Part shown: positions 8,000-17,132 of the stretch, piece by piece
Layout: the number at the start of each line of letters is the position of its first letter
Position numbering within the stretch: the stretch's first letter is position 1
DNA from: Acanthaster planci
Lineage: Eukaryota; Echinodermata; Asteroidea; Valvatida; Acanthasteridae
Length of the DNA stretch: 20,867 nucleotides
Assembly (NCBI RefSeq): GCF_001949145.1
Contig: NW_019091620.1
Span: 287,112-307,978 of the forward strand
Direction: 5' to 3'
Translations under genes and position numbers: made by a program
The notes under the pieces: model-generated
Database searches by the model: none
Told to the model about the DNA's origin: nothing
Seen by the model: the letters and a program-made list of their open reading frames with translations, nothing else

Positions 8000-10260
8000 T
8001 ATGCACTGTAGCAGACTTGTTGTTCTGTGTGAATTGTGTCTGAAAATTGCTGTGTTTTATGAGACATTTTTCCCGTAGTCTAAGACCAAGTATAATCATA
8101 ATCTAATGGGTGTTCTACTCTGAGTCTGAATCACAGTATTATGAGTGGTTGTCAAGTTTCATAAACACCCCTGCATGAGTTGACAAAGTCTGCCAAAGTA
8201 ATGTGTGTTTTATGGCAAACTCTGAATTTTCTGGGAAAAGATTCTCTTGTGCTTTCTGACAGCTTGCAACAATGGAGTTTTTACGTGACTAATAAGAGAT
8301 ATCACTAGACATGATGGGCATACATGTAAATGATAAGAGTTCACCACACCTGTCTTCTTTCAATCATGACTTGGAATTGAGAATGTAAAATCAATTTTCA
8401 ATGACCTTGACTACATTTTTTCACATGTACATTGTACAAACAAAACCTAAACATATTAGTAAGCAGTCTAGGCAATGTAAAATGCAAACCAAGGTATGCA
8501 GCTTGGCAGAGGGCCATCTGAATGTTTCACAAACCAATGATGTTGATACCCATTAATTTCTAAGAGCACTTTACTGAAAATATTTTACTCACTGAAACAG
8601 AAGAGGGCGCTATTCAAAGTTCCAGGAGCTATCTAAAGTCACAGATAAACTGCCATAGCCAGCAGTGATAAATATCCCCACTTCAAACCATCAGGAAAAA
8701 TAGAAGTTTCTCAGGTGTTCAAGACACATATCACATTCAAGCTCACTTCTTCATCTTTCATTAAGTTTCCTTTCAATTTTCAGTGGCTCAGCCAATGACT
8801 ATTGAAGATACTTTCTCTTCAGAGAGAATCATTTCTCAAAAAACTCACAAGACCTATCACCATTTTGAAAACTGATGCCTACACTCCAATGCAAAGTACT
8901 GTAGAACAATTTGGATGGCCCCGTTTGGACAGATACCAGTGCTTTCAGAGTACAAACTGGCAATCCTGTTGGTACAGTATGTAGATTCTATCCTCCTTAA
9001 CAATCCACCAGTCCATGTGCCACAAAATGCTCTAATACTAGCAGAGAATTTAATTGACAGCCTATTAATTGTGATTTGGTACATGCAGGCAATTTTGGAC
9101 CTACATGTATTTACTGGCCTACAACCCTAAGTGCCAAATGACATTTCATCTTACATGTACTGCTATGCATGCAATGGGCTGCAGCAGCTGAACTTAAACC
9201 AAATATGACCAATATAAGCAACAACGTACATGTAACAGCTGAGATATTCAGTTCAGAAGAGACATACTGATCAGGGTCAAGCACCATAAGCACTGTGATT
9301 AAAGGAGGATATGATACACACTTAACATTATAAATAATCTTTATTTCTCCAAGGTCAAGTGTCATATCATTCAGTAAATCACATCCTTGTTTCCACCAAA
9401 GGTGAGACAGAATGTGTAATATGTGCACCTGTTGTCCCAGGCACAGACATGGTTCGCATTACTGACATTTCAAGCACCCTCTAAAATGAACAGTTGCGGA
9501 CATGCATTGACACTGTACTTTAACTGGTTGAAAGCTTTCCATCAAAACAAAATGAATATATGTCTGTAAATATGAAGTAAAATTATGCAAGTAAGCCAAA
9601 AATGCAGTGTAAATTGCAAAGCATCTTGTTGGACTGAACATGATTAACCTTATTAAAAGTCCTATTTCATCCACACAAAGATGTATACATGTACATGTTA
9701 CATGTGTAAGGGTTATAGTAATTTTACGACACCAAATTGTTTCTAACATGCCACGTCCTATGCTAAGCAGAATGCTAGCAGCATCCAAACGAAGTGGATG
9801 AAATGTTGCTTGTAGGTTTTTATTTACATGTAATATAAATCTATACATTGTAACAAATTTGCATGTACACTGTACAGGTGTCTGCTGGAACCTGCTACAT
9901 TTATCTAAGGATCTTAAAAAGATCCACATGAGCATTTCAAATAACCCTTCATATTAAAATACTTGCTGAGAAAGACCACTTGCAAGTCTTCTGAAAGTGG
10001 TCTTTGTGAAATTGCTGATTACATGTACATGTGTTCACCTGTACTCTGTACATGTATACATACTGATACATGCGCCTAAGAACTTGAAATCGACCGGATC
10101 AACCCGAAGTTGCAAACTACAACTACTACTTAACTATGTTAAGTTTTAACTAAAATCTAGTAATTCTATGCATGTAGGCCAAAGCTGCATGGATAATAAC
10201 TTTTTCCACAGAATTTACCATAAAAAACGCTCCATGGTTTTCAGCATGTCTTGGCTTATT
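8000..10260. other. Unique-looking AT-rich stretch, no supported gene
   Basis: No protein family was recognised. A strong plus-strand acceptor (TTTCCTTTCAATTTTCAG, exon would start at 8784) is followed by one open frame, AQPMTIEDTFSSERI..., ending at a stop at 8873-8875. Further on, a plus frame reads FGQIPVL, a string also found at the end of GST N-terminal domains, but the context does not otherwise fit. The long minus frame at 9459-9935 (158 codons) has no domain, crosses TACATG motifs and looks accidental. A perfect 11-bp stem (AAAGACCACTT / AAGTGGTCTTT, loop 13 nt) lies at 9971-10005. Confidence 0.3.
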
Positions 10261-10303
10261 TCTTACCCAGTGATTTTTTGTTTCAACTTGGTCATCTCCC
10301 CAG

Positions 10304-10501
10304 TCACTTTGAAAAGGAAGGAAAAATGTCTGCATTAGATAAGAGTGAAAGAGCAGCTCAGCCTCACAGGGAGAATGCGTCATTCCTGAAGGATACACGT
10401 TGTCTGGATCCCATCAGACATTTCAGCAGATATATCAATATTTGTGACTGGTTTGCTGCTGAAACTAGCTACTTCTGGGCAGCTGGTCCAAAACAGAACG
10501 T
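10304..10501 (+). CDS. Candidate internal exon, unknown protein (plus strand)
   Basis: This 198-nt segment is open in one plus frame (phase 2 in, phase 2 out). It is preceded by the acceptor GTTTCAACTTGGTCATCTCCCCAG and followed by a consensus donor, gtaagtata at 10502. The peptide includes EKEGKMSALDKSERAAQ and ends ETSYFWAAGPKQN. A plus-strand acceptor at 12141 is phase-compatible. I do not recognise the protein. On the minus strand a 40-nt interval at 10267-10306 also has both a strong acceptor (TTCCTTCCTTTTCAAAG) and donor (gtaaga) and encodes DWGDDQVETKNHW, and a long ATG-less minus frame overlaps 10390-10590. Strand is therefore not settled. Confidence 0.25.
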
Positions 10502-10604
10502 GTAAGTATACAAGTGCATGTAGATCTTGCTGCTTTATGTTTGTTTTAATTTGGACAATGGACTGTCTCTGGCAAAATTATGAAAATTTGAACTTAGTGA
10601 TGAC

Positions 10605-11033
10605 TAGGACTGAGTCGATTCAATTAATTCACTAATTGAATATTCGACCTTCAATTCGTCCAGCAGATTGTTGGACAAACCATGTACAAAATCAGTTGAA
10701 ATAATGCACACAATTGTACATTATAATCACTATACATGTAATAGCTTTTCACGTCTAGCACTACATGTATCTCCAGCCACGATTTGGCAAGATTTAAGAG
10801 ACGAACAATCCTGTTGAAAATTTCTATTGCTCTTAAATTTTTAATGCTCAATTTACTTTTTGAATCGTTTCTGTCACTTTTCATTTGAATCTGCTTGAAA
10901 CAAACCTTAACAGTGAAATGTTTCTCATTTAAAACAAAAACAAATCTCCCTTCCTTTTCATGAATTCTTCAAATTCGGAAAATACTACATGTGTTCGAAA
11001 TAATTGAATATTTGGATATTCGACACAGCCCTA
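10605..11033. mobile_element. hAT-type non-autonomous DNA transposon (429 bp)
   Basis: Perfect 8-bp direct repeats GTGATGAC flank the element at 10597-10604 and 11034-11041. The termini are inverted: TAGGACTGAGTCGA at the left and, reverse-complemented, TAGGGCTGTGTCGA at the right. An 8-bp target duplication together with YAGGG-type ends and subterminal GAATATTCG words is the signature of hAT elements. No transposase is encoded: the only frame inside (minus 10651-10884) has no hAT domain. It is a MITE-like derivative that would have been moved by a related hAT transposase elsewhere in the genome. The intact target duplication suggests a fairly recent insertion, although the ends have already diverged at a few positions. 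Confidence 0.88.
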
Positions 11034-11296
11034 GTGATGACCTGGTAAATAAAACAGCTCTTTTTTTAACTTACATGTACATGTAATTCCGTTCCAAGTT
11101 CTCCAAAAAGTGTCTGGTTGGATAGAACCTGTTATATTTCACTTTTCTGTAATTTCAAAGGTTCTTAAATTTATACACAAAGACTACTGCTCCTTCACAA
11201 TTTCATGTAATAAGGATCCGTATTGTGACTGCTCTGTGGAATACATGTACATGTGTCTGAGATCACAATATCCTCACATTCAGTGTGGACAATACT

Positions 11297-11541
11297 GGGT
11301 AATTCCAGAAATTTGGTGTCCAAAAGTGTGACATTGTCAGGTCCCTGTTACATCTGACCTTTGCTATTTGACATGGAAATATCACCGGAATTGATTTCAA
11401 ACTATTAGTATTTGTTTGGTAGGTAATTTGCATTAATTCACCACTCTTGAAAATTCGAAAATGAGTTCTGAACCTACAAAATCACACGTCAGATGTACAG
11501 GGATACGAAAAAAAATGGACCCCTAATTTCTGGAATTACCC
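11297..11541. mobile_element. Short inverted-repeat DNA element (245 bp MITE)
   Basis: The left end starts GGGTAATTCCAGAAATTTGG; the right end, reverse-complemented, starts GGGTAATTCCAGAAATTAGG. The inverted repeats extend about 30 bp with a few mismatches. The element is flanked by TACT on both sides (11293-11296 and 11542-11545), a probable 4-bp target duplication, or a 2-bp TA if two further bases belong to the ends. There is no coding capacity. The superfamily is not assigned: 4-bp duplications occur in Chapaev-type elements, but the terminal GGG is not diagnostic. Confidence 0.78.
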
Positions 11542-11545
11542 TACT

Positions 11546-12141
11546 CTCAACGAATGTATGTGAACTGTTACGACAAAATGAGAGTGAAGTCGCATCCCAC
11601 TCTTTCCTGTTTCAAAATTGAGGGTTCAAAGTGATATTGAAGCAGAGGTAAAGTTTCAGGTTTTGAAATATTTTGAAAGAATAACCCATCTTCTATTTGT
11701 TCCAAATATTCTGCCGCATCATATATTGAAAGGGGAATTTTCTCAGCAATTTTGACGATACATTATTTGTACCTGGTCTGAAATACTGAAAATATGCAAA
11801 TATGAAAAGACGCAAAGCTGCCAGAAAAATGTTCCTTTGTCACCTTATACTTTTATCCTAAGTTCCATGTTTATACCACTGGAAAGCTCTTTTCTGCTGA
11901 ATTCAAAAATACCAATATCTCAATTTTGTAAAATTCCGACTTTCAGCTCATTTTGTGGTGACAGGTCACGTATGTTTGAACTAAGAGAGACATGTACATT
12001 TAAGTCATAACAATCATACAGAACTTTGCAAACTCTAATCTCTTCCAGCTTGATTGGAACAGTAGGTTTACAACAAACTGTACGATGAGGAATGGGATGT
12101 ATCATAAGCCTTGTGTGACACTAACCTTTTATTCTTAACAG
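11546..12141. other. AT-rich noncoding stretch
   Basis: Nothing was recognised on either strand. If the plus-strand exon pair is real, this is intron. The minus frame at 11920-12105 has no domain. Confidence 0.35.
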
Positions 12142-12271
12142 AACTAAGTCAAAAGATGGTCAAAATCCTTCTCAAATTGGACACGTCACCTCAACACAAA
12201 TCCAACAATCAGTATTTTGCCAAAGAGGAAAACTGTATCCACACCTGTCAGACCAATTCCATTCAAAGTAA
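12142..12271 (+). CDS. Candidate terminal exon, unknown protein (plus strand)
   Basis: The acceptor AACCTTTTATTCTTAACAG is strong. If joined in phase 2 to 10304-10501, the exon reads (V)TKSKDGQNPSQIGHV... for 42 residues to the stop TAA at 12269-12271. A different phase stays open longer, to 12356 (ELSQKMVKILLKLDT...). Neither peptide is recognised. The putative intron 10502-12141 contains both short DNA transposons described here, which is ordinary for an animal intron. The support is splice-site quality and phase agreement only. Confidence 0.22.
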
Positions 12272-12447
12272 TCTGGATCGTTCATCAGCTCTTAAAGGTT
12301 TACCTGATTCAAAGATTCCTGGCTCACATGAAATAGCCAAACGTATTAACTATTAATGATGTACATGTATGTACTTTAGCTGAGTGGAGCATTAGTACAT
12401 GTATTTCTCTTTTTCCATTTTGGACGGGATCGTTATACTGGGATCAG

Positions 12448-12737
12448 GACAACTCGGCCCCAAGACAACTCTGACCCGGGACAACTCGGCCCTAAGAAAA
12501 CTCAGACCCAGGACAACTCAGCCCCAAGACAACTTGGACCTAACAATGGACAACTCGGACCCAACAATGGACAACTCGGACCCAACAATGGACAACTCGG
12601 ACCCAACAATGGACAACTCAGACCCAACAATGGACAACTCGGACCTAACAATGGACAACTCAGACCCAACAATGGACAACTCGGACCCAACAATGAACAA
12701 CTCGGACCCAACAATGGACACCTCAAACCCACCAATA
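12448..12737 (+). repeat. Minisatellite arm: 5 x 16 bp then 10 x 21 bp
   Basis: Units of 16 bp fill 12448-12527, followed by units of 21 bp from 12528 to 12737. The longer unit is the shorter one plus the insert ACAAT. The 21-bp part encodes MDNSDPT repeats when read in frame on the plus strand, and (C)PLLGPS- or SIVGSEL-type repeats on the minus strand. These are by-products of a unit length divisible by three, not evidence for a protein. The last unit (12717-12737) is degenerate. Confidence 0.92.
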
Positions 12738-12739
12738 TT

Positions 12740-13825
12740 TTGGCACTCGTTTTAGAAAAACAGCATGTTAGTTCGTGAAAAGAAGAAGGGCCTTATTTTG
12801 TGAGGGACATAAGTTTCAAACTACGCAGAAGAAATAAAAGTACAGGTGTCACAGCAAATAGAGATGCACAGACTAAAGGAAAACAAACACTTTGCTGTAC
12901 GATTCATATTATTTCCGGCAAACTTGCATCCTCTTATAATATTGATTTAAAGACACTTTTTCATTTCTAGCTTCCCTGTAATTGATCACAGACATCCAGC
13001 TTTCGTGAGTTTTTTTATCAGTATTAATGGGTGTTTTTATTATTTTGTTCAAGTGCATAACACAGCAATATCGGAACAATGGGCTATAATGTTCGTAAAG
13101 CTTAGCTCATCATTGTCAAAGTATAAAACTATGGCTTTCCAAAAAATAGCTACGTAAGGAGTCTCTGGGATCTGTCAGTCATTTTCATTAACAGTGCTGG
13201 ATGCCGATGTCAATTAGGCCTAGGGATTAATAATCACAGTTGAATTAACATGCGGTCTCTGGTGGGTGACAAACGGGCCAGTGGCAAGTTCACATTTGGC
13301 ACGCTGATGTTGGATGTTCGTGCAGTAGGGCCCAGGGCCGTGAAATGCTTTTTGGTGAGCCTGCAAAAAGGCAGATTCAGACTTCCATACTTCATGTGAA
13401 ATCGAACACAAAGAGAATTTGTCTGGGAAACGGCACACGTTACAATTGAAGTTTTATTGTGAGGTGCGCTCGCGTTTCAAGCTAACAAAATTCTTTTCAG
13501 TTCGGCATGTTCGGGGGCTGGTTGTGCCGTAGTCTTTGGTTGTGTCTCGGGTACTAGGCCTATTCAGGTGTGAAAAAACATAATACCTGCATGCAGGCTG
13601 CAGCGCACATGACATGCACAATCATGGGCAGTGGTTATGAAACCTGACCTCTTCTGATCATAAACACATCGCCAAGTGGCCCTGTAGTTGGACCCAAAAT
13701 CATTATTCAATTTCTGAAACTCCAGATTTTCTCGTCGGTCCAGGCCAACTTATTTTTGTAAATAGCGTCCAAATTAACCATAATTCTAGTTCATAATTCA
13801 AAGACAACATCCTGTCCCAGATGGC
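12740..13825. other. Core between the foldback arms, no gene recognised
   Basis: The first two thirds are AT-rich. From about 13220 the sequence becomes richer in G+C and CpG (for example GTGCGCTCGCG near 13465). The minus frame at 13220-13438 (72 codons, ending VNSTVIINP) has no recognisable domain. No transposase motif was found. The core could be captured host DNA or a decayed element body. Confidence 0.35.
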
Positions 13826-13827
13826 TG

Positions 13828-13947
13828 GGTTGGGTCCGAGTTGTCCATTGTTGGTCCGAGATGTCCTGGGTCAGAGATATCCTGGGTCCGAGATGTCCTG
13901 GGTCCGAGTTGTCCTGGGGCCGAGTTGTCTTGGGGCCGAGTTGTCTC
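13828..13947 (-). repeat. Minisatellite arm in inverted orientation
   Basis: Read on the minus strand from 13947, the array has about six 16-bp units (GACAACTCGGCCCCAA, GACATCTCGGACCCAG and variants), then one unit carrying ACAATG that leads into GACAACTCGGACCCAA. The order, short units outside and ACAAT-containing units inside, mirrors the left arm, but only one long unit is present against ten on the left. Confidence 0.88.
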
Positions 13948-13986
13948 GAAACTAACAGACTAACGCTCCCTGCCCGTGCATACATG

Positions 13987-14090
13987 ACATAGAGCATAGA
14001 CTTGAAGGAGAAAATACAATAGACTGCCAACTCCAGCAGGCGTGCGTGGATCTTGTGTCAACCAGAAGTGCCGAAGTTACCGGCACAGAC
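13987..14090 (-). repeat. Dispersed repeat, copy A (pairs with 17019-17132)
   Basis: Read on the minus strand it matches the plus strand at 17019-17132, from TGTGCCGG through CTGGAGTTGGCAGTC and TTTCTCCT to a CATAGAG-type end, at roughly 70% identity by eye. Both copies abut a foldback or palindrome, on the side away from its core. This may be an additional module of one composite element family or host sequence duplicated with it. Confidence 0.5.
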
Positions 14091-14096
14091 AACTTT

Positions 14097-14280
14097 CGTT
14101 TTGCTGCCTCAAAATGGCATAAATTTCCAGGTAATTATTGTGCAGTTGCTGGAAGCAGTGCCTAAAGACAAAAATAGGGGGTTGAGTTTCTATGGTATAC
14201 CGAAGAGGCCAGATCCAGCCCAAAAACAGCGAAAACACGAGGCGGAACGGAATGCGAACGACAAGAACGGAGGCAATGTA
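14097..14280 (+). pseudogene. THAP-type zinc-finger N-terminus, frameshifted
   Basis: One plus frame reads SKWHKFPGNYCAVAGSSA then stops (TGT of CAVAG at 14139-14141). Shifting by one base at about 14160 gives KDKNRGLSFYGIPKRPDP. Together these resemble the start of a THAP domain, C-A-V-x-G-C followed by a loop and GLSFYxIPK, a zinc-dependent DNA-binding fold used by P-element-type transposases and many animal regulators. The second zinc Cys is replaced (AGC instead of a TGC-type codon) and the frame is broken, so this copy is not functional. The rest of the fold (Trp, C-x2-H, AVPTIF) is not contiguous; a possible LCEHHL follows an acceptor at 15401. It could be a decayed THAP gene or transposon. 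Confidence 0.4.
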
Positions 14281-14329
14281 CATGTAGGCCTAGTTAGGAA
14301 TTGTCAAGATAGCATTGTTTTATAATAGG

Positions 14330-16920
14330 TATGATAGGTGAGTTTATAAAATGTGACTATCGGTGCATTGGGGTTTCAAGACCAAAGTGTTACTTCTTCT
14401 TCAGCTTAGTTGAAATATCGTCGACTAATCATATACACGTAGAAGTAGTGCCACAGAGTGTGGTGATAATATTAACATAATAAAAACTACAAAAATGTAA
14501 CAATTTATTACAAAAATGAGTTGGTTTGTTTGTGATCTGGTGCAGTGTTCTTTTTCACTTCACAGTAAATCTCCTTATATTTCATTTTCTGGTATGTGCA
14601 GGTGCCATCGTAGCCTACCCACTGAATTTCTGCCCACATCATACATGTAAGTTAATCATCCTGGTCCTGGTAAGTGCATTGAGATGGTTGTTTGAGGTGG
14701 TCGTTGACTTGAGTTTTCCTGTGTTAAATGTTTGAAATTTGATTTCTTAAATAGCAATTTTGACAAGTTTCATTTTTTTCTTTGTTCTTATTTTCAAGCA
14801 TTTTCTTGTGTCTGGCACCATGTATGGATGTTTAATCCATATTGCACTGCAATGCATGCTTTTCTGTTGATGTCCACATGTATTAAAACCCCTCATGTTA
14901 TCCCCTCTGTAAACATTTATTGAGTAGTAACCTGAATTTTATGCATGCTATAACTATTCAAAAGCAATGAAGTCAGATTTTAACTCTTGTTCAAAAGTAA
15001 TTCTTGGCCAGATGCCATATCTTAGGTTCATGTCATCAAATTGGGCCAATCCAACTAAGCAGATCTGAACCCCTTTAATTTTTAATTTTTTTAAAGGGTT
15101 GTTATGAAACCATTTTTGCAAAGTTTAATATTTTACTGTAAATTATGAATACAATGTTACTGTTAATGAACATCTTGTGAATGACCAATGTACGTTCCTT
15201 CACACTAATTGGAATATGGTCTTTTGGTGACCCTAGCATTGTAACAGTTCAGAATGTTGCCACACCTTCAAAACTGGCATTTGAAATGAAAAAACAATAC
15301 AAATGCAATACATTCTTGAATGCGATAAAAGAAAGTTGGGTTTGAACCCCATTCAGGCGAGCTTTCATTCACTCATACTTTGTTGAATCTCACTCCTTTA
15401 GGTTGTGTGAGCATCACTTACACCATCCCCTAACTTGGTCGCTCACATGGACTTGAACAATGTGCGAAGGGAAGCCACATTTTGAGGACACAATAGCTAC
15501 TGACAGCAGACTGCAAGCAGTACACTGATTGATCTTTTCAGCACTTGCAACACTCATAGCAGCATAAAACTTAAGCAGGCCACATGCTTCAACCGTATAT
15601 ACAGTGTATGCAGGATGTTGTGTGCTTGATCCCAGCCTGGCACACAGTGGATTTTTTCCTCAGGGAAGCAATATTTAGTGTTAATAAAGTTATGTTGCAG
15701 GAAAGAAATCACAAGCTCACTTCATATTGCAATTTCCTCATTCAATACATCTTACCTCCTTGAAAACTGAAGTAGTTGATTTTAAAGAATGAAGATTTTA
15801 GGAGGCGTTCTTTAATCACTGATATTAATGCCAGAGTCCAAAAGTCAAGTATCATGATGACTAGTGCACATTACACATTTCATATGTGTCACATGATGTT
15901 GTACATGAGTACCTGCATAATCTTTAAGAACTCTGCTCTATTCCACATTTTTGGGGATACCACTGCCCTCAGTTATGCCATCTACATGTACATAAGAGCC
16001 TTTTGTCAATATGGACAAATTCAACTAATAACGAAAGGCGTCTTACAGGATGTTTTAATGAAACCTCAATTTTATTTGACAAATTGATAGAGACAACTTT
16101 GAAGCTATTATATAATAAATGAGGTGCTTGAAAAAATATGTTTGTATGTGTACATTGTACATCTGTATATTTACATTTTGTAATTCGGAATTTTGGGGGA
16201 TTTGGTCATTTACAAACCAATTTGAGTAATGTTTAGAAGTGTTTGCTTGCTCCTCTCACCAAGGGAAGCCAGAAACCCGTCTTTAATATTCTGCCTGAAA
16301 ATTTAACAAGCTGATGCATTTTGTTACTTTTTCCCCCAAAACAATTCTGACTGTATAAAATCAGCTTATAAAGATCCTATTAGTACATGTATTACATACA
16401 GTTTATGAAGTATGGCATGTACATGTACAAAGTCAGTGGGAAAATTAAGCTATGGGCCTTCATGTTTCCCACACATTTTTCTAATATAACACGATGTCCC
16501 TTAAATTTAAATCTTGTAGAAAAACACAATTTTGCTCATACATATAGCCTTAGCATTGAAATTTTTTTTTAACGACTTGAACTTGAATGTGAACCGGGGA
16601 ACATGTACTTTTTTTTCCCTTGAAAAATCCGACAACCCCACCAGATGAGTATTTACAACTCTGAAAATTGCTTTACGAGTCAGAAAAAAAAGTTTTGCTG
16701 GATTAAGCCAACCAGACCTGGTAGTGTCTGGCTGAGAGTACTCGATCATGTTTGCCGATTGTCACGATCATGAGAAAAGAATACATGCACAGCTTTCCCT
16801 GTCTAAAGGCTCCCTAATTGTTGATAATGCTCACGTTAGTATACTTATGATTATCACAATGTCATAACACACTTGTATGTTGTCTATCTCGTCCATTTTG
16901 CGATTGTTTTTTCTACAAAA
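14330..16920. other. Long AT-rich stretch, no supported gene
   Basis: No domain was recognised. The plus frames at 14526-14923, 15776-16087 and 16387-16572 are hydrophobic or low-complexity and cross TACATG motifs. A small palindromic run, AACCCCTTTAA...TTAAAGGGTT, lies near 15069-15101. An acceptor, CTCACTCCTTTAG at 15401, precedes a short open frame. Otherwise I see nothing. Confidence 0.35.
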
Positions 16921-17018
16921 AAGAAAAGTTCCGAGGCCAAATTACGAGCGCTGCGCATAGCCTGTCGTTATCGTTCATCGCGCACGTGAACGACACTACA
17001 AAGGTCAACCAGAAGTTT

Positions 17019-17132
17019 CCTGTGCCGGCAATCCAGAGCTTCCGGCTGACGGAACATGTTTACGCGCAATGCGCGGTGCGCCCTCTGGAGTTGGCAGTCC
17101 ATTGTACTTTCTCCTCTAGGTCTGTGCATAGA
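17019..17132 (+). repeat. Dispersed repeat, copy B (pairs with 13987-14090)
   Basis: This is the plus-oriented partner of 13987-14090. It sits in a locally CpG-rich segment (about 16935-17085) that also holds an E-box CACGTG near 16983. The repeat ends exactly where the large palindrome begins (17133). Confidence 0.5.

Larger units (their letters stand above)
5192..11254. repeat. Dispersed TACATGTACATGTA palindromic motif
   Basis: The self-complementary word TACATGTACATGTA or close forms occur at about 5192, 5361, 5397, 5953, 5997, 6134, 6937, 7447, 9686, 10020, 11072 and 11242. Shorter forms lie at 4201, 7920-7990, 12361, 15983 and 16416. It is not one array: copies are isolated, hundreds of bases apart, and lie in otherwise unique sequence. 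They are rare or absent inside the DIRS, Crypton and LINE relics apart from single short words. This is a genome-wide low-complexity motif in several marine invertebrates as far as I recall; its role is unknown. Confidence 0.65.
12362..13969. mobile_element. Foldback-type element with tandem-repeat arms
   Basis: Two oppositely oriented arrays of related short units (12448-12737 and about 13828-13947) enclose roughly 1.1 kb. Outside the arrays GGAGCATTAGT (12386) at the left is mirrored by ACTAACGCTCC (13959-13969) at the right. In both arms the outer units are 16 bp (type GACAACTCGGCCCCAA) and the inner units 21 bp (type GACAACTCGGACCCAACAATG). Inverted arms made of tandem subrepeats are the hallmark of foldback elements, such as Drosophila FB and the TU family described from sea urchins; sequence identity with those was not checked. 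No matching target duplication was found, so the outer limits are approximate. The left edge continues into a repeat also found at 17890-18500. Confidence 0.7.

Noticed and set aside
8857-9130. FGQIPVL string suggesting a GST N-terminal domain
   Set aside because: Only seven residues fit; the upstream thioredoxin-fold motif and downstream SxAI motif are missing and a stop lies 40 bases before the ATG.
9459-9935. Longest minus-strand frame (158 codons)
   Set aside because: It has no recognisable domain, crosses TACATG palindromes and has no splice or promoter context; best seen as chance in AT-rich DNA.
12399-12755. 118-codon plus-strand frame encoding MDNSDPT repeats
   Set aside because: It is the 21-bp array read as codons; three frames across both strands are open for the same reason, and the upstream part is dispersed repeat.
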